Shown here piece after piece: positions 48,608 through 59,592 of a DNA stretch of 64,000 nt (position 1 is the first letter of the stretch; each line of letters begins with the position of its first letter). The position numbers and the translations under genes were made by a program. The stretch lies in the NCBI GenBank assembly GCA_937951345.1, contig CALFCF010000030.1, positions 62,001-126,000 on the forward strand, in the 5' to 3' direction. This DNA comes from an uncultured Granulosicoccaceae bacterium (GTDB lineage: Bacteria; Pseudomonadota; Gammaproteobacteria; Granulosicoccales; Granulosicoccaceae). Under the pieces are notes generated by a model. That model worked only from the letters and a program-made list of their open reading frames with translations. It searched no databases and had not been told where the DNA came from.

Positions 48608-49861
48608 CTAACGGTCGATTTCACCGAAAACTATATCCTGTGTACCAATGATCGCAACCACATCCGATAACATGTGACCACGTGTCATTTCGTCGAGTCC
48701 GGACAAGTGTGCAAACCCCGGCGCCCTGACTTTTAACCGGTAGGGTTTATTCGCCCCGTCAGAGATCAGGTAACAACCGAACTCACCCTTGGGGTGTTCA
48801 ATAGCAGCATAGGCTTCACCTTCCGGCAGACAAAACCCCTCAGTGAACAATTTGAAGTGGTGAATCAGAGCTTCCATATCGCCCTTCATAGTTTCACGCT
48901 TCGGTGGTGCAATTTTATGGTCTTCAGTTAATACAGGGCCGGGATTATTTCTGATCCATTCAAGACACTGGCGGATAATGCTGTTTGATTGACGCATTTC
49001 CTCCATGCGCACGAGGTAACGATCATAACAGTCGCCGTTTGTGCCAACCGGTATATCGAACGCCATGCGATCGTATACTTCGTAGGGCTGTTTTTTTCTT
49101 AAATCCCATTCGATACCACTGCCACGTAACATCGGGCCGGTGAAACCCATCTGTAGCGCGCGCTCAGGTGACACAACACCGATACCAACCGTTCGCTGTT
49201 TCCATATGCGGTTGTCCGTTAACAGGGTTTCATACTCATCAACATAGCCCGGGAAACGCGTAGTGAAGTCATCGATGAAATCCAGCAACGACCCCTGACG
49301 GTTTTTGTTGGCTTTGGCAGCAGCGGATTTACTGCGCCATTTCGACTCTTCATACTGCGGCATAAAATCGGGGAGGTCACGGGCAACACCCCCAGGGCGG
49401 TAATAGGTCGCATGCAGTCTTGCGCCCGATACAGCCTCATAGCAGTCCATTAAATCTTCCCGTTCTCTGAACGCATACAAGAACATGGACATTGCGCCAA
49501 CATCGAGTGCGTGCGCACCTATCCACATCAGGTGATTTAACAGTCGGGTAATCTCGTCAAACATGACGCGTATGTATTGCGCACGTTCCGGCACCTCAAT
49601 ACCCAATAGTTTTTCTATCGCCAGTACATAGCCGTGCTCATTGCACATCATCGACACGTAATCGAGTCGATCCATGTAACCGATAGACTGGTTATAGGGT
49701 TTGCTTTCAGCCAGCTTTTCCGTCCCCCGATGCAGCAATCCGATATGGGGATCAGCGCGCTCAATAACCTCACCGTCCATCTCCAGAACAAGACGCAACA
49801 CACCGTGAGCCGCCGGATGCTGGGGACCGAAATTGAGTGTGTAATTACGTATTTCAGGCAC
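48608..49861 (-). CDS. nuoD: NADH-quinone oxidoreductase subunit D
   Basis: The 49-kDa-type subunit that forms the quinone pocket with NuoB; related to [NiFe]-hydrogenase large subunits but without nickel ligands. The 417 residues include [22 protein letters not shown], the quinone-site His and Tyr region, and the C-terminal [12 protein letters not shown] start with AGAGAT upstream. In E. coli nuoC and nuoD are fused; here they are separate genes 68 nt apart. Confidence 0.97.
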   Translation of the reverse strand: MPEIRNYTLNFGPQHPAAHGVLRLVLEMDGEVIERADPHIGLLHRGTEKLAESKPYNQSIGYMDRLDYVSMMCNEHGYVLAIEKLLGIEVPERAQYIRVMFDEITRLLNHLMWIGAHALDVGAMSMFLYAFREREDLMDCYEAVSGARLHATYYRPGGVARDLPDFMPQYEESKWRSKSAAAKANKNRQGSLLDFIDDFTTRFPGYVDEYETLLTDNRIWKQRTVGIGVVSPERALQMGFTGPMLRGSGIEWDLRKKQPYEVYDRMAFDIPVGTNGDCYDRYLVRMEEMRQSNSIIRQCLEWIRNNPGPVLTEDHKIAPPKRETMKGDMEALIHHFKLFTEGFCLPEGEAYAAIEHPKGEFGCYLISDGANKPYRLKVRAPGFAHLSGLDEMTRGHMLSDVVAIIGTQDIVFGEIDR

Positions 49862-49929
49862 GGGAAATTATCTCTTGTTTAAACCTGTTGTTGTGCTCAG
49901 TTGTTCTGGTTTTCTTTCCGGGTGAATAC

Positions 49930-50661
49930 TCAGACCACATCCGATTGCGTGTCATCGGGTTCGGGTGTTTCGCCAGATGCATAGCGGTTGTCATCACGAA
50001 TAACGCGTGGCACCAGCACACGTGGCTGTATCGTTACCGGTTCATAGACGACGCGCCCGACCTCAGGGTCGTACCGCATCTCGACGTTACCCACCAGCGG
50101 AAAGTCTTTGCGAAACGGATGTCCGACGAAACCATAATCTGTCAGGATTCGGCGCAGATCATTGTGCCCGTCAAACAAGATACCAAAAAGATCAAACGCT
50201 TCGCGCTCGTACCAATCTGCACCCGACCAGATGGATGTCACGCTCGGTACGACTGGAAAATTGTCATCTTCACATTGCGCGCGCACGCGAAGCCGTAAAT
50301 TGTGCTGTACAGACAACAAGTGGTAGACCACCGCAAAGCGCGGTTGTCCAGTGTCCGCTAACGCGGCGTCCTGGCCGAAACTTAATCTGCCGACGGAGTT
50401 TGCATCCACGGCACGCGAGAAACCCTGCCCCGCTTCAGTGTCTGTTGACCATTCAGACTTACCGTACGCCCCATAGTCAACACCACAGAGATCTATCAAC
50501 AGCGTGAATGCGAGTTGCTCATCGTCGCGTAACAACTTACAGGTATCCAGCAAATCCCCGGGCGCGACAATCAGTGTAACTTCATCGTTATTTAATTGAG
50601 GTGTCACCGCAGGCAGGCTAGCTTGCAAGCGCTGGACGAGATTTTCTGCACGTGTTGCCAT
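49930..50661 (-). CDS. nuoC: NADH-quinone oxidoreductase subunit C
   Basis: The 30-kDa-type peripheral subunit at the NuoB-NuoD interface; 243 residues. The family block is [21 protein letters not shown], followed by [23 protein letters not shown] and [16 protein letters not shown]. It ends with an Asp/Glu/Thr-rich tail. An extra acidic loop ([14 protein letters not shown]) precedes the [14 protein letters not shown] region, somewhat longer than in short homologues. It follows nuoB after 143 nt. Confidence 0.95.
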   Translation of the reverse strand: MATRAENLVQRLQASLPAVTPQLNNDEVTLIVAPGDLLDTCKLLRDDEQLAFTLLIDLCGVDYGAYGKSEWSTDTEAGQGFSRAVDANSVGRLSFGQDAALADTGQPRFAVVYHLLSVQHNLRLRVRAQCEDDNFPVVPSVTSIWSGADWYEREAFDLFGILFDGHNDLRRILTDYGFVGHPFRKDFPLVGNVEMRYDPEVGRVVYEPVTIQPRVLVPRVIRDDNRYASGETPEPDDTQSDVV

Positions 50662-50804
50662 TCTGGCTTTGTCCGGGTCTTATTAAGAGCTTCTTACTAA
50701 GAGTTTTTTGTAACGGTGTTCTTGTGCAATTTCGGTCTGTCAGGTTCTTCGTTTCTGATCGATTGTTGCCACAATCACCAACAAGTCAAAACCGGCAGGG
50801 TGAG

Positions 50805-51281
50805 CTAACGCGCTATTGTGTTTGTGTTCCGTATTTTATTTTGCAATTGCAAAATTCCGTAGAGCAGCGCTTCAGCGGTTGGCGGACAACCCGGCACATA
50901 AACGTCAACCGGTACGATGCGGTCGCACCCACGGACCACAGCGTACGAATAATGGTAGTAACCACCACCGTTGGCACAGGAGCCCATCGAAATGACCCAC
51001 TTCGGGTCGGGCATCTGGTCGTACACCTTACGTAGCGCCGGCGCCATTTTGTTCACCAACGTACCGGCAACTACCATCACATCAGACTGACGCGGGCTGG
51101 GCCGGAAAATAATCCCGAAACGATCAAGATCATAGCGTGCCGCACCGGCGTGCATCATCTCTACCGCGCAACAGGCCAGACCAAACGTCATCGGCCACAT
51201 CGAACCGGTACGGGCCCAGTTAATAAGTTTATCTGCAGAGGTTGTTACAAACCCCTCTTCCAGAACGCCTTCTATTCCCAT
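50805..51281 (-). CDS. nuoB: NADH-quinone oxidoreductase subunit B
   Basis: NuoB holds the terminal [4Fe-4S] cluster N2 that reduces quinone. From the ATG at 51281 it has 158 residues; the frame is open to 51392, but those residues belong to the nuoA region. The tandem-Cys motif [14 protein letters not shown] plus [14 protein letters not shown] and [12 protein letters not shown] supply the four Cys ligands. It overlaps the nuoA stop by 10 nt, suggesting coupled translation. Confidence 0.97.
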   Translation of the reverse strand: MGIEGVLEEGFVTTSADKLINWARTGSMWPMTFGLACCAVEMMHAGAARYDLDRFGIIFRPSPRQSDVMVVAGTLVNKMAPALRKVYDQMPDPKWVISMGSCANGGGYYHYSYAVVRGCDRIVPVDVYVPGCPPTAEALLYGILQLQNKIRNTNTIAR

Positions 51282-51628
51282 TCCAACGCCCCTTTCTTCC
51301 ATTCGTAGATGAAGCCGATAACCAGAATGAAAAGAAACAGCGCCATTGCAATATAGGCAGCAGGTGAAATGGTGTCTAGAACAACGGCCCAAGGCACAAG
51401 AAAGGTGATCTCGAGATCGAATATGATGAATAGAATCGCTACCAGATAATAGCGCACATCAAATTTCATTCGAGCATCTTCGAAGGCTTCAAAACCACAC
51501 TCGTAAGGTGAGTTCTTTTCCTTGTTCGGACGGGAGGGGCCAATCACGCGACCCGCGGTCAGGAGTACAACACCCATCACGATCCCTATGGCTATAAAAA
51601 GCAGTACCGGGAAATAGTTGGCAAGCAT
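51272..51628 (-). CDS. nuoA: NADH-quinone oxidoreductase subunit A
   Basis: A 118-residue, three-helix membrane subunit; first gene of the nuo operon. The conserved loop [35 protein letters not shown] is present in parts ([19 protein letters not shown]), including the Cys and the acidic residues near the quinone channel. The ATG has GAGACTAAG upstream. The promoter should lie in the 167-nt gap before the tRNA-Leu gene, but I could not assign it with confidence. Confidence 0.96.
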   Translation of the reverse strand: MLANYFPVLLFIAIGIVMGVVLLTAGRVIGPSRPNKEKNSPYECGFEAFEDARMKFDVRYYLVAILFIIFDLEITFLVPWAVVLDTISPAAYIAMALFLFILVIGFIYEWKKGALEWE

Positions 51629-51722
51629 CTTAGTCTCAGTGTTTCAGTATCGCGATCCGGTGCAAGCGGCGCACAAAAACGCTAGAAATGTTGTTTCAAA
51701 AAACCTGTGTAAAGTTTAGACC

Positions 51723-51757
51723 CTGACAGCTCGGCCGTCAGCGGGACATCCTGTCAG
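51723..51757 (-). other. Inverted repeat between tRNA-Leu and nuoA
   Basis: CTGACAG and CTGTCAG pair over 7 bp around a 21-nt loop that itself holds a GCTGACGGC segment. No T-run follows. It might end or process the tRNA-Leu transcript or lie in the nuo leader. Confidence 0.35.
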
Positions 51758-51795
51758 CACACTTTCCCGTCTCATCTGACCTGATCTTCTACAAA

Positions 51796-51880
51796 TGGTG
51801 CCGACGCCCGGACTCGAACCGGGACAGCTTTCGCTACTACCCCCTCAAGATAGCGTGTCTACCAATTCCACCACGTCGGC
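51796..51880 (-). tRNA. leuU: tRNA-Leu (GAG)
   Basis: An 85-nt class II tRNA with a long variable arm and encoded CCA. The anticodon loop reads TTGAGGG, anticodon GAG. The 5' half (GCCGACGTGGTGGAATTGG) and D-loop match bacterial tRNA-Leu. Location downstream of secG is the same as leuU in E. coli. Confidence 0.97.
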
Positions 51881-52029
51881 ATTTGTCATTCGAGGATTGT
51901 ACCTGACATACGCTGCCGGCAGGTCGCCTGATTGGCTGGCCGGACCGACAAACTGCAGAGTTTGTTACTGATACTAGTAGTTCAACAACCGGTTCAGATT
52001 AAGCATCGTCGCAATCTGTTTGCCACGCG

Positions 52030-52425
52030 CTAGTTTTCCGTATTGCTCTGGGGTAAATCTGAATCCCCTGTAGCCGGTGTTGCAGGCGCCTGACCTGTCG
52101 GTGTTGGCAAGTCAGATTCAACAGGTGCGTCCGGCACAGTTTCCTCTTCAATAACTGAAGGCAGGCTGTCTGTGACACTGGAAATACCACCATCACGATG
52201 TGCAGCCATGTAAAACAGCAATAGGCTGGTACCGAAAAACGCGGCAGCCAGGCCGGTGGTCAGGCGGGTTAAAAAAGACGCAGATCCTCTTGCCCCGAAA
52301 ACCGTCGCCGACGCGCCACTGCCAAACGCAGCACCTGCATCAGCACCCTTACCGTGTTGAATTAAAACCAAACCGATAACACCGAGTGCCAGTGCCACGT
52401 GTAAAACCAATGCTAATGCCTGCAT
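52030..52425 (-). CDS. secG: Preprotein translocase subunit SecG
   Basis: SecG aids SecYEG-mediated export. The 131-residue protein has two membrane helices (LVLHVALALGVIGLVLIQHG and TTGLAAAFFGTSLLLFYMA) joined by the conserved cytoplasmic loop with GKGADAGAAFGSGASATVFG. The C-terminal tail of about 60 residues is Pro/Thr/Asp-rich, as often seen in this family. It follows tpiA by 114 nt and is followed by tRNA-Leu, the usual gammaproteobacterial arrangement. Confidence 0.96.
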   Translation of the reverse strand: MQALALVLHVALALGVIGLVLIQHGKGADAGAAFGSGASATVFGARGSASFLTRLTTGLAAAFFGTSLLLFYMAAHRDGGISSVTDSLPSVIEEETVPDAPVESDLPTPTGQAPATPATGDSDLPQSNTEN

Positions 52426-52539
52426 ATTTACCTACCAATTACTGCCAGTGACATTGCCACTGGCCGGTTACCGCAACATGTACGGTCAAAGTGTTACGGC
52501 TAAATACTACGTATAACAAATAAAAATACTCGAACAGCG

Positions 52540-53295
52540 TCAGTCGGCAGCAGCCCGGCAGATCGCCACAAAATCATCGGCATCAAGCGATGCGCCGCCT
52601 ATCAGACCACCATCGATATCCGGCTGCGCAAATAGCTCATGCGCATTAGACGGCTTGACACTGCCGCCATACAGCACTCTTATTCCCCGGGCAATGGCCG
52701 GATCACGCTCGGCAATCCACCGCCTTAACCATTGATGAACTTCCTGCGCCTGCCCGGCTGTCGCTGTTTCACCGGTGCCGATTGCCCATACCGGTTCATA
52801 GGCGACAACCGCTTCAGCCAGCGATTCGATTCCGCAGCGATCAACCACTGACGCCAGCTGATGTCCGACCACGCTGAACGTCTCGCCGGCTTTACGCTGC
52901 TCTGCGGTTTCACCCAGACAAACTATAGGAGCGATACCGGCGTTTTGCACCTGTTCAAAACGTATCGCCACCTGCTCATTCGATTCCGCGTACAACTGAC
53001 GCCGCTCGGAGTGTCCAACAAGCACATGGCTGACACCCAGGTCAGCCAGCATCTGCGCTGAAACTTCCCCGGTGTAGGCGCCCTGCTGCTGATCACTGCA
53101 GTTTTGTGCCCCTACACGCAGGCGCGACTCATCAGGCAGCGTCTCGAGGACTGCCTGTAAGTGCGGAAATGCCGGGCAGATAAGCGCGTCGAGCGCGACG
53201 CTTCGAATTCCATCGGCGATTTCTGAAGCCAGAGTAACGACACTACTTCGTGTGCCGTGTAGCTTCCAGTTTCCGGCAACCAGAGGCTGTCTCAT
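52540..53295 (-). CDS. tpiA: Triose-phosphate isomerase
   Basis: TpiA interconverts glyceraldehyde 3-phosphate and dihydroxyacetone phosphate. From the ATG at 53295 it has 251 residues. GNWKLHG holds catalytic Lys11, VGHSERRQLY the catalytic His, and AYEPVWAIGTG the catalytic Glu and flexible loop 6; YGGSVKPSNAHEL is the phosphate-binding strand. An in-frame GTG at 53316 would add 7 residues, without a better ribosome site. It sits between glmM and secG as in pseudomonads. Confidence 0.97.
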   Translation of the reverse strand: MRQPLVAGNWKLHGTRSSVVTLASEIADGIRSVALDALICPAFPHLQAVLETLPDESRLRVGAQNCSDQQQGAYTGEVSAQMLADLGVSHVLVGHSERRQLYAESNEQVAIRFEQVQNAGIAPIVCLGETAEQRKAGETFSVVGHQLASVVDRCGIESLAEAVVAYEPVWAIGTGETATAGQAQEVHQWLRRWIAERDPAIARGIRVLYGGSVKPSNAHELFAQPDIDGGLIGGASLDADDFVAICRAAAD

Positions 53296-53392
53296 TGCAG
53301 ATTCGCGAGTTGTCACAAAAGCGGTACAGAATACCGCGAGACAGGGGTGGAATCAATAAGGAGGAGTAGATGTAGACCCGGGGTTCCCGGCT

Positions 53393-54733
53393 TTAGTCGA
53401 GCGCATCGCCAACGGCACGGGCAACATCGTTACAAATGTTCTCGACATCATTGGCCACCTGCCCTTCGACCATGACACGCACCAACGGCTCAGTGCCTGA
53501 CGGTCGCAGCAGCACGCGACCGCTGTCACCCAGCGCCTCTTCAGCGCGTCTGACAGCGTCATTGATTTGATCATTGTCAGAGAAATCGACCTTTTCTTTT
53601 ATCGGGACATTAACCAGGACCTGCGGATAAAGCATCATGCCGGAGCGTAATTCCGCCAGCGATTGTCCGGTTTGCTTCATAACGGAAAGCACCTGCAACG
53701 ACGCGACTATCGCGTCTCCGGTGGTAACGCGGTCGAGACAGATAACATGCCCCGAGTTTTCGCCACCGAGCATCCAGCCGTTCTTTTGCAACAGTTCCAT
53801 CACGTATCGATCGCCCACCTTGGCGCGCTCAAAAGGGATATCAAGCTCATGCAGTGCGTGTTCCAGACCGAGATTAGACATCAGAGTACCGGCAACTCCG
53901 CCAGTCATTTCACCGGCTTCTTTGCGCGCTCTGGCCAGTACATAGAGAATCTCATCGCCATCAACGATTTCACCGCGATGATCAACCATTATGATGCGGT
54001 CGCCATCACCGTCCAGCGCGATGCCAAGGTCTGCACGCTCGAGCAGCACATGCGCTCGCAGATTATCCGGCGCGGTTGCGCCGCATTCCTTGTTGATATT
54101 AAGGCCATTGGGTTCTGCACCCACTGACACAACACCGGCCCCCAACTCGCGAAACACTCGGTGCGCAATGTCATATCCAGCGCCATTGGCTGCATCGACA
54201 ACGATCTTCATGCCATCAAGGCGCAAACCACTGACAAACGTACTTTTGCAGAACTCGATATAGCGCCCGGCAGCATCATCAACGCGATAAGCGCGCCCGA
54301 GATCAGACGAATCCACGGTCGTCATCTCGGCCGTCATTAATTCCTCGATTTGCAACTCAACCTCGTCCGGTAACTTGCGGCCCTGGCTTGAGAAGATTTT
54401 GATGCCATTGTCGAAGTACGGATTGTGCGATGCACTTATGACAATCCCGGCAGCAGCACGAAAGGTGCTTGTCAAATAGGCCACAGCAGGCGTTGGCATA
54501 GGGCCGAGCAAACGGCTGTTAATACCGGCAGATGCAAGACCGGCCTCCAGTGCAGCCTCAAACAGGTAACCGGAGACTCGGGTGTCCTTGCCAATCAGCA
54601 CTTCCTTGTTGCCGGTACTGGCAAATACCTGCCCGACAGCCCAACCAAGCTGCATAACCACTGATGCGGTCATCGGCGGTATTCCGACCCGGCCACGAAC
54701 TCCGTCAGTGCCAAAAAATTTTCTGCTACTCAT
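53393..54733 (-). CDS. glmM: Phosphoglucosamine mutase
   Basis: GlmM converts glucosamine 6-phosphate to glucosamine 1-phosphate for UDP-GlcNAc, peptidoglycan and lipid A synthesis. The 446-residue alpha-D-phosphohexomutase has active Ser102 in [14 protein letters not shown], the magnesium loop DGDGDR, the sugar-binding GGENSGH loop and the phosphate-binding [12 protein letters not shown] at the C-terminus. Start GTDGVRG block is normal. It is downstream of folP by 127 nt and precedes tpiA. Confidence 0.97.
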   Translation of the reverse strand: MSSRKFFGTDGVRGRVGIPPMTASVVMQLGWAVGQVFASTGNKEVLIGKDTRVSGYLFEAALEAGLASAGINSRLLGPMPTPAVAYLTSTFRAAAGIVISASHNPYFDNGIKIFSSQGRKLPDEVELQIEELMTAEMTTVDSSDLGRAYRVDDAAGRYIEFCKSTFVSGLRLDGMKIVVDAANGAGYDIAHRVFRELGAGVVSVGAEPNGLNINKECGATAPDNLRAHVLLERADLGIALDGDGDRIIMVDHRGEIVDGDEILYVLARARKEAGEMTGGVAGTLMSNLGLEHALHELDIPFERAKVGDRYVMELLQKNGWMLGGENSGHVICLDRVTTGDAIVASLQVLSVMKQTGQSLAELRSGMMLYPQVLVNVPIKEKVDFSDNDQINDAVRRAEEALGDSGRVLLRPSGTEPLVRVMVEGQVANDVENICNDVARAVGDALD

Positions 54734-54860
54734 CGAGTGTATCCAGCAGTAGTGACAACCTTGCGGGCAATGAGGCCAGCACTACAAAAAATTATCTTAT
54801 GTGTTAAGTACATATATCGAAACTTGGCCCGCCATCTTGATGTTTTGATCGACTGCCGCC

Positions 54861-55718
54861 TCAGGCGGACAACATATGCTCCAGAACTGCCAAAGACTGC
54901 ACAGTTTCTGCGACATCATGCACGCGCAGAACCGACGCACCGTTGGATGCCGCCAGCACCGCAGCAGATGCACTCGCCTGGATCCGACTGCCGGACCAGG
55001 GTTCGTTGCTGTTCGGGTTCTGCAATATTTCACTGAACATACGTTTGCGCGATAGCCCGGCCAGTACCGGGTAACCCATGTCAGCAATCACCCTCAAATC
55101 ACGCAACAACATCAGGTTATGCTGCGTGGTCTTGCCAAAACCGAAACCGGGATCGGTCAACAACTGCCCGCCCGGCACACCTGCAGCAAGACAGGCGTCG
55201 ACCCGTTGTTGCAGAAAGTCTTTGACCTCCTGCACGACGTTATCGTAACGGGGCTCGTTCTGCATTGTCTGCGGATCACCCTGCATATGCATAAGGCAAA
55301 TCTCACAACCATGATCATTTGCAGCCATAGCTGCCGCCGATAGTGCGCCCGGTTCAGTGAGCGCGCGCACATCGTTGATCATGCTGGCACCGAGCTTTGC
55401 GCCTTCAGTCATTAACTGCGCTTTGCTGGTGTCCAGCGATACCCGCACATCAGCTTCTGATAGCAGGCGTTCGAGCACCGGCAACACCCGGTCCATTTCC
55501 TGTTGCAATCCGACAATCGTCGCGCCCGGGCGTGTAGACTCGCCACCAATGTCGATTATCTGTGCACCGTCGGCGATCATTTGCAAGGCATGTCGCAGCG
55601 CATTGTCAGGATCGATGAACTTGCCGCCGTCGGAAAAAGAATCATCAGTGACATTGAGTATACCCATCACTCTATACCGACTTAATGCAATCGCAGACTT
55701 TGTGTGCACTTCTTTCAC
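54861..55718 (-). CDS. folP: Dihydropteroate synthase
   Basis: FolP condenses p-aminobenzoate with dihydropterin pyrophosphate in folate synthesis; it is the target of sulfonamides. The 285 residues include MGILNVTDDSFSDGGKF, GGESTRPGA, VSLDTSK, MINDVRAL, MHMQGDPQTMQ, DPGFGFGKTTQHN and SRKRMF, all substrate-contacting motifs of the family. GTG start at 55718, with AAGAGA upstream. It follows ftsH after 571 nt, longer than in enterics, where the two are nearly contiguous. Confidence 0.97.
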   Translation of the reverse strand: MKEVHTKSAIALSRYRVMGILNVTDDSFSDGGKFIDPDNALRHALQMIADGAQIIDIGGESTRPGATIVGLQQEMDRVLPVLERLLSEADVRVSLDTSKAQLMTEGAKLGASMINDVRALTEPGALSAAAMAANDHGCEICLMHMQGDPQTMQNEPRYDNVVQEVKDFLQQRVDACLAAGVPGGQLLTDPGFGFGKTTQHNLMLLRDLRVIADMGYPVLAGLSRKRMFSEILQNPNSNEPWSGSRIQASASAAVLAASNGASVLRVHDVAETVQSLAVLEHMLSA

Positions 55719-56289
55719 AATGATTTTCTCTTCACCGGGATCATGAAAAATTCAAGTGCTGCACTTGTCTCACCACACATAATAGCGCCGCGAGTCGACG
55801 TTGGGGTCAAACAAAGACGGATTTTACAGCCTTGCAACACAATACCTCGATCTGCCCGCACGATTGCAATGCGAGCCCGGCAGAGGTTCAAAACCAGACC
55901 GACGTACTAAGCAGGTACCGTTGTTTTATCGCCTGTGCGTTTTGATTGGGGATAAACAGAGTTAAAAACCAGCAGGCTGGAAAAAACGGCGGACGGGGTA
56001 TAACGCGTGGATGTGCAACGAGCGAACAACGGGCAACAAGGGATCGGAGAAAGACAGATAACAGCATACAGGACGATACAACGCACTGGTTAATCACCGG
56101 TGTAACGACGAATCTGCAGTGACTTGAAGGCCGCAAAACAGCTGCAGATAAGATATTGTCCGAACTAATTTGGTTTTGCAACGCGTACGACCGCTGCGCA
56201 CTGCTTTCGCCAGGATAACCTTTCTTTGAATAACCGATTCCCGCTGCTGCGAGATGCAGCACCGTTATTTCGATCAGACAATCAGATAA
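55719..56289. other. Long gap between ftsH and folP
   Basis: The 571 nt hold no convincing gene. A 124-codon minus-strand frame (55888-56262) has an unlikely composition and no ribosome site. A short CCAG/CTGG hairpin with TTTTT on the minus strand at about 55964-55981 could be a weak ftsH terminator. The space may have replaced a compact ftsH-folP junction. Confidence 0.5.
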
Positions 56290-58257
56290 TCAGTGAAGGC
56301 TGGGAGCCCCGTCGATAGAATCATCGTCAGCTTCATCGCTACCGCTATCCGATGCACTGTCGGCACGCTTGGTAGATTCAGCCGCCGCCTCGTCAGATTC
56401 TGCTGGTGTACCACTACTATTATCGTCGTCCCAATCCGCCGGTGTTCCCGGTTCCTTGCGGTCCATCAGTCGTTCAATCTGCGCAACATCGATGGTTTCG
56501 TACTTCATCAATGCATCCGCCATCGTGTGCAGAATATCCATGTTATCCACCAGTAAATTACGCGCACGATCATAATTTCTGTCGATAACTGCGCGAATTT
56601 CTCCGTCAATGGATTCAACGGTGGTTGGCGACATCGGGTTCTGGTTGGTCGTCGAGCGCCCGAGAAAAACTTCGCCTTCCTCTTCGCTGTAAGCCAGCGG
56701 GCCGAGTTTTTCGGAAAGACCCCATTTCGTCACCATGTTGCGTGCAATTTCGGTTGCACGCTCAATATCATTTGAGGCTCCGGTAGTGACCGCTTCCTCA
56801 CCGAAAATCAATTCTTCAGCCAGTCTGCCTCCGTAGAGCGATGAAATCTGGCTCTCCAACTTCGTTTTGCTAAGACTGTATCGATCCTCTTCGGGTAGGA
56901 ACATCGCCACACCGAGCGCACGACCGCGCGGGATAATAGATACTTTGTACACCGGATCATGCTCAGGCACGAGTGAGCCGACAATCGCATGCCCTGCCTC
57001 ATGATAAGCCGTGAGCTTTTTCTCGTCGTCACTCATAACCATGGACTTGCGTTCAGCGCCCATCATTATTTTGTCTTTTGCACGTTCAAAATCGCCCATA
57101 TCGACGACGCGCTGATTCGCCCGCGCAGCAAACAACGCCGCTTCGTTGACCAGATTGGCAAGATCAGCACCGGAAAATCCGGGTGTACCACGTGCGATCA
57201 GATCGGGCTTAACATCATCAGAGATCGGCACCTTTTTCATGTGCACACGCAGTATTTGCTCTCGACCACGCACATCAGGTAGCGGCACTACAACCTGGCG
57301 ATCGAATCGACCAGGGCGCAACAGCGCCGGATCAAGCACGTCCGGACGGTTGGTGGCGGCGATAACAATGACGCCTTCATTGCCTTCGAATCCGTCCATT
57401 TCGACAAGCAGCTGATTCAATGTCTGTTCACGTTCATCATGACCACCACCCAGGCCAGCGCCACGGTGGCGACCAACTGCATCGATTTCATCAATGAATA
57501 TGATGCAGGGAGAATGTTTCTTGGCTTGCTCGAACATGTCACGTACACGTGATGCACCGACACCGACGAACATTTCAACGAAGTCGGATCCGGAGATAGT
57601 AAAGAACGGTACTTTGGCCTCACCGGCAATAGCTTTGGCAAGCAGCGTTTTACCCGTACCCGGTGAGCCCACCATCAATACACCACGCGGAATTTTGCCA
57701 CCGAGTTTCTGAAACTTGCCGGGGTCACGTAAAAATTCCACCAATTCGGAAACTTCCTCCTTGGCTTCTTCTACGCCAGCAACATCGGCAAACGTGACTT
57801 TGACCTGATCTTCGTTCAACAAACGGGCTTTGCTTTTACCAAACGACATCGCACCACGACCGGCACCACCGCCCTGCATCTGGCGCATAAAAAATATCCA
57901 GAGACCGATCAGCAATAAAAACGGGAATGAATTGACGAACAGTTGCATCAGCAAACTGGTTCGTTCAGGCGGCTCGGCGTGGATATCGACACCACCGCTT
58001 TGCAACTCACCGATTAACGAACGGTTGTCCGTTTCAGGGCTGTAAGTGGAATATGGCTGGCCACTGCGCAGGCTGCCGCGTATCTCGCGACCGTCGATCA
58101 GCGCGTTTTCGACCTGACCGCTTTTGACTTGGCTCAGGAAGTCTGAATAGGACAGCGAGTTGGCTGATGTGCCGGGGCTGCTGAGGTTATCGAATACGGA
58201 CATCAGAATTACTGCGATTACAACCCACAGCAACACGTTTTTTAGGAGATCGTTCAA
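56290..58257 (-). CDS. ftsH: ATP-dependent zinc metalloprotease FtsH
   Basis: FtsH is a membrane-anchored AAA+ hexamer that degrades regulators such as LpxC and misassembled membrane proteins. The 655 residues show two N-terminal helices flanking a periplasmic domain, Walker A GSPGTGKT (Lys203), Walker [13 protein letters not shown], the [23 protein letters not shown], and the zinc site HEAGH at 419-423. The last 45 residues are acidic and low-complexity. The start is TTG at 58257, with GAGGTAA in good position; the sequence [14 protein letters not shown] directly after it matches the normal FtsH N-terminus. Confidence 0.97.
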   Translation of the reverse strand: MNDLLKNVLLWVVIAVILMSVFDNLSSPGTSANSLSYSDFLSQVKSGQVENALIDGREIRGSLRSGQPYSTYSPETDNRSLIGELQSGGVDIHAEPPERTSLLMQLFVNSFPFLLLIGLWIFFMRQMQGGGAGRGAMSFGKSKARLLNEDQVKVTFADVAGVEEAKEEVSELVEFLRDPGKFQKLGGKIPRGVLMVGSPGTGKTLLAKAIAGEAKVPFFTISGSDFVEMFVGVGASRVRDMFEQAKKHSPCIIFIDEIDAVGRHRGAGLGGGHDEREQTLNQLLVEMDGFEGNEGVIVIAATNRPDVLDPALLRPGRFDRQVVVPLPDVRGREQILRVHMKKVPISDDVKPDLIARGTPGFSGADLANLVNEAALFAARANQRVVDMGDFERAKDKIMMGAERKSMVMSDDEKKLTAYHEAGHAIVGSLVPEHDPVYKVSIIPRGRALGVAMFLPEEDRYSLSKTKLESQISSLYGGRLAEELIFGEEAVTTGASNDIERATEIARNMVTKWGLSEKLGPLAYSEEEGEVFLGRSTTNQNPMSPTTVESIDGEIRAVIDRNYDRARNLLVDNMDILHTMADALMKYETIDVAQIERLMDRKEPGTPADWDDDNSSGTPAESDEAAAESTKRADSASDSGSDEADDDSIDGAPSLH

Positions 58258-58401
58258 GTACTTACCTCAACTGATTGCGACTATATTCAACATCATTAAC
58301 AACAACATCGCCAGCGACAATATCGTTCATCGCAGCGACGTTAACAACGCTCTTTAAACCGGTGCGCAGTACCCGTGCGAAATGTCACAATTAGTATGAC
58401 A

Positions 58402-59034
58402 TTACACCATTAACAAGTTCCTTGCCACCGCGAACACCTCTCTGCTGCGATCTCTCGATGCACCAGGTTTACGCACATTTACAGTAGTGTAGTCGTTGCG
58501 TAGCGTAGTAATGATCTCATTGAAACCCTGCCCCTGAAACATTTTCATGACCAGGTCACTGCCCGGCCCTGCGACATGTTTCGCCATATCATGGGCCAAT
58601 TCAACCAGATACATCGCGCGTGCCTGATCGCTGACGGTGACACCGGAAATATTGGGGGCCATGTCAGATAAAACAAGATCTGCCCGTCTGCCCTCAAGGG
58701 CGTCGACGATTTGCTCGAAGACGTCAGTTTCCCTGAAGTCGCCCTGTATGAACCGGACCTGGGCAAAAGAATCCATCGGTAAAATGTCCGAAGCGATCAC
58801 AGTTCCGTCAATGCCCACCTTTTCTGCGACGTACTGCGTCCAGCTGCCCGGAGCAGCACCCAGTTCGACAACGGTCATTCCCGGTTTCAACAACCCGTAT
58901 CGGGTGTCCAGTTCAATCAGCTTATACACCGCCCTGGAGCGATAATTGTCACTGCGGGCACGCATGACGTAGGCATCACTATGATGCTCCTGTAACCAGC
59001 GACTACTGCTTTTCGAACGGCTTTTCCGGGACAC
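58402..59034 (-). CDS. rlmE: 23S rRNA 2'-O-ribose U2552 methyltransferase
   Basis: RlmE (FtsJ/RrmJ) methylates U2552 in the 23S rRNA A-loop, a late step in 50S assembly. From the GTG at 59034 it has 210 residues; this start gives an N-terminus (SRKSRSKSSSRWLQEHHSDAYV) aligned with E. coli RlmE. The frame extends to a TTG at 59073, which is less likely. VELGAAPGSWTQYV is the SAM loop. The K-D-K-E catalytic set lies in SRAVYKLIEL, LSDMAPNISG, LVMKMFQGQG and SREVFAVA. It precedes ftsH, as in E. coli. Confidence 0.95.
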   Translation of the reverse strand: MSRKSRSKSSSRWLQEHHSDAYVMRARSDNYRSRAVYKLIELDTRYGLLKPGMTVVELGAAPGSWTQYVAEKVGIDGTVIASDILPMDSFAQVRFIQGDFRETDVFEQIVDALEGRRADLVLSDMAPNISGVTVSDQARAMYLVELAHDMAKHVAGPGSDLVMKMFQGQGFNEIITTLRNDYTTVNVRKPGASRDRSREVFAVARNLLMV

Positions 59035-59181
59035 GACAATCTGTTGTCTATTGAATACGATAGCGCCAGTCAACTGGACTCAATTGAGCACCTCGGGCAG
59101 AACGCAGACAAAACCGACTGCACACGAACCCCGGTGGGGCGAATCATCGCACGATTGCGAAACAACCACCGCCAGCGCGTT

Positions 59182-59209
59182 CGTTTATCCGGTAACGTTT
59201 ATCCGGTAA
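59182..59209. repeat. Exact 14-bp tandem duplication before yhbY
   Basis: Two adjacent copies of CGTTTATCCGGTAA lie 29 nt upstream of the yhbY start in the rlmE-yhbY divergent region. Confidence 0.93.
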
Positions 59210-59238
59210 CATGCCTGAAACCGATTTAGTGACATCCG

Positions 59239-59526
59239 ATGAAACTCGACAGACATCAAACGCGGCAACTAAAAGCCATGGCTCATGCTTTAAAACCCGT
59301 GGTGCGTGTTGGCCAGAACGGATTAACAGAGGCTGTCTTTGTTGAAATCAACCGAGCACTCGATGATCACGAGTTGATAAAAATCAAACTGCCGGGATCT
59401 CGCCAGGAACGCACAGACGCGATCGATAACATTTGCGTTAGCACTGCCGCCGATCCAGTTGCGCTGACTGGTGGTGTCGCTATCATTTTCCGACGCAATA
59501 TCCGAAAGCCCAAAATTTCAATTTAG
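59239..59526 (+). CDS. yhbY: YhbY family RNA-binding protein (CRM domain)
   Basis: A 95-residue single CRM-domain protein that binds pre-50S particles; its exact role in ribosome assembly is unsettled. The fold signature LKAMAHALKPVVRVGQNGLTE and ALDDHELIKIKLPG are present, ending with RRNIRKPKISI. It diverges from rlmE, the same neighbour relation as in E. coli. The short length is normal. Convergent with the sensor kinase gene. Confidence 0.95.
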   Translation: MKLDRHQTRQLKAMAHALKPVVRVGQNGLTEAVFVEINRALDDHELIKIKLPGSRQERTDAIDNICVSTAADPVALTGGVAIIFRRNIRKPKISI

Positions 59527-59555
59527 CAAGCGCGGTGGAAAGCGATTATCTAGTT

Positions 59556-59585
59556 AAGTCACTCACCTTTAAGTCACTCACCTTT
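59556..59585. repeat. Exact 15-bp tandem duplication after yhbY
   Basis: Two adjacent copies of AAGTCACTCACCTTT lie in the 66-nt gap between convergent yhbY and the kinase gene. No strong terminator hairpin is seen in this gap. Confidence 0.94.
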
Positions 59586-59592
59586 TTATCGC

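Noticed and set aside
55964-55981. Strong ftsH terminator
   Set aside because: The stem has at most 4-5 bp with a very short loop and lies about 300 nt after the ftsH stop; noted only as a weak possibility.
55888-56262. 124-codon frame between ftsH and folP
   Set aside because: Composition unlike a protein, no ribosome site, and no domain signs.
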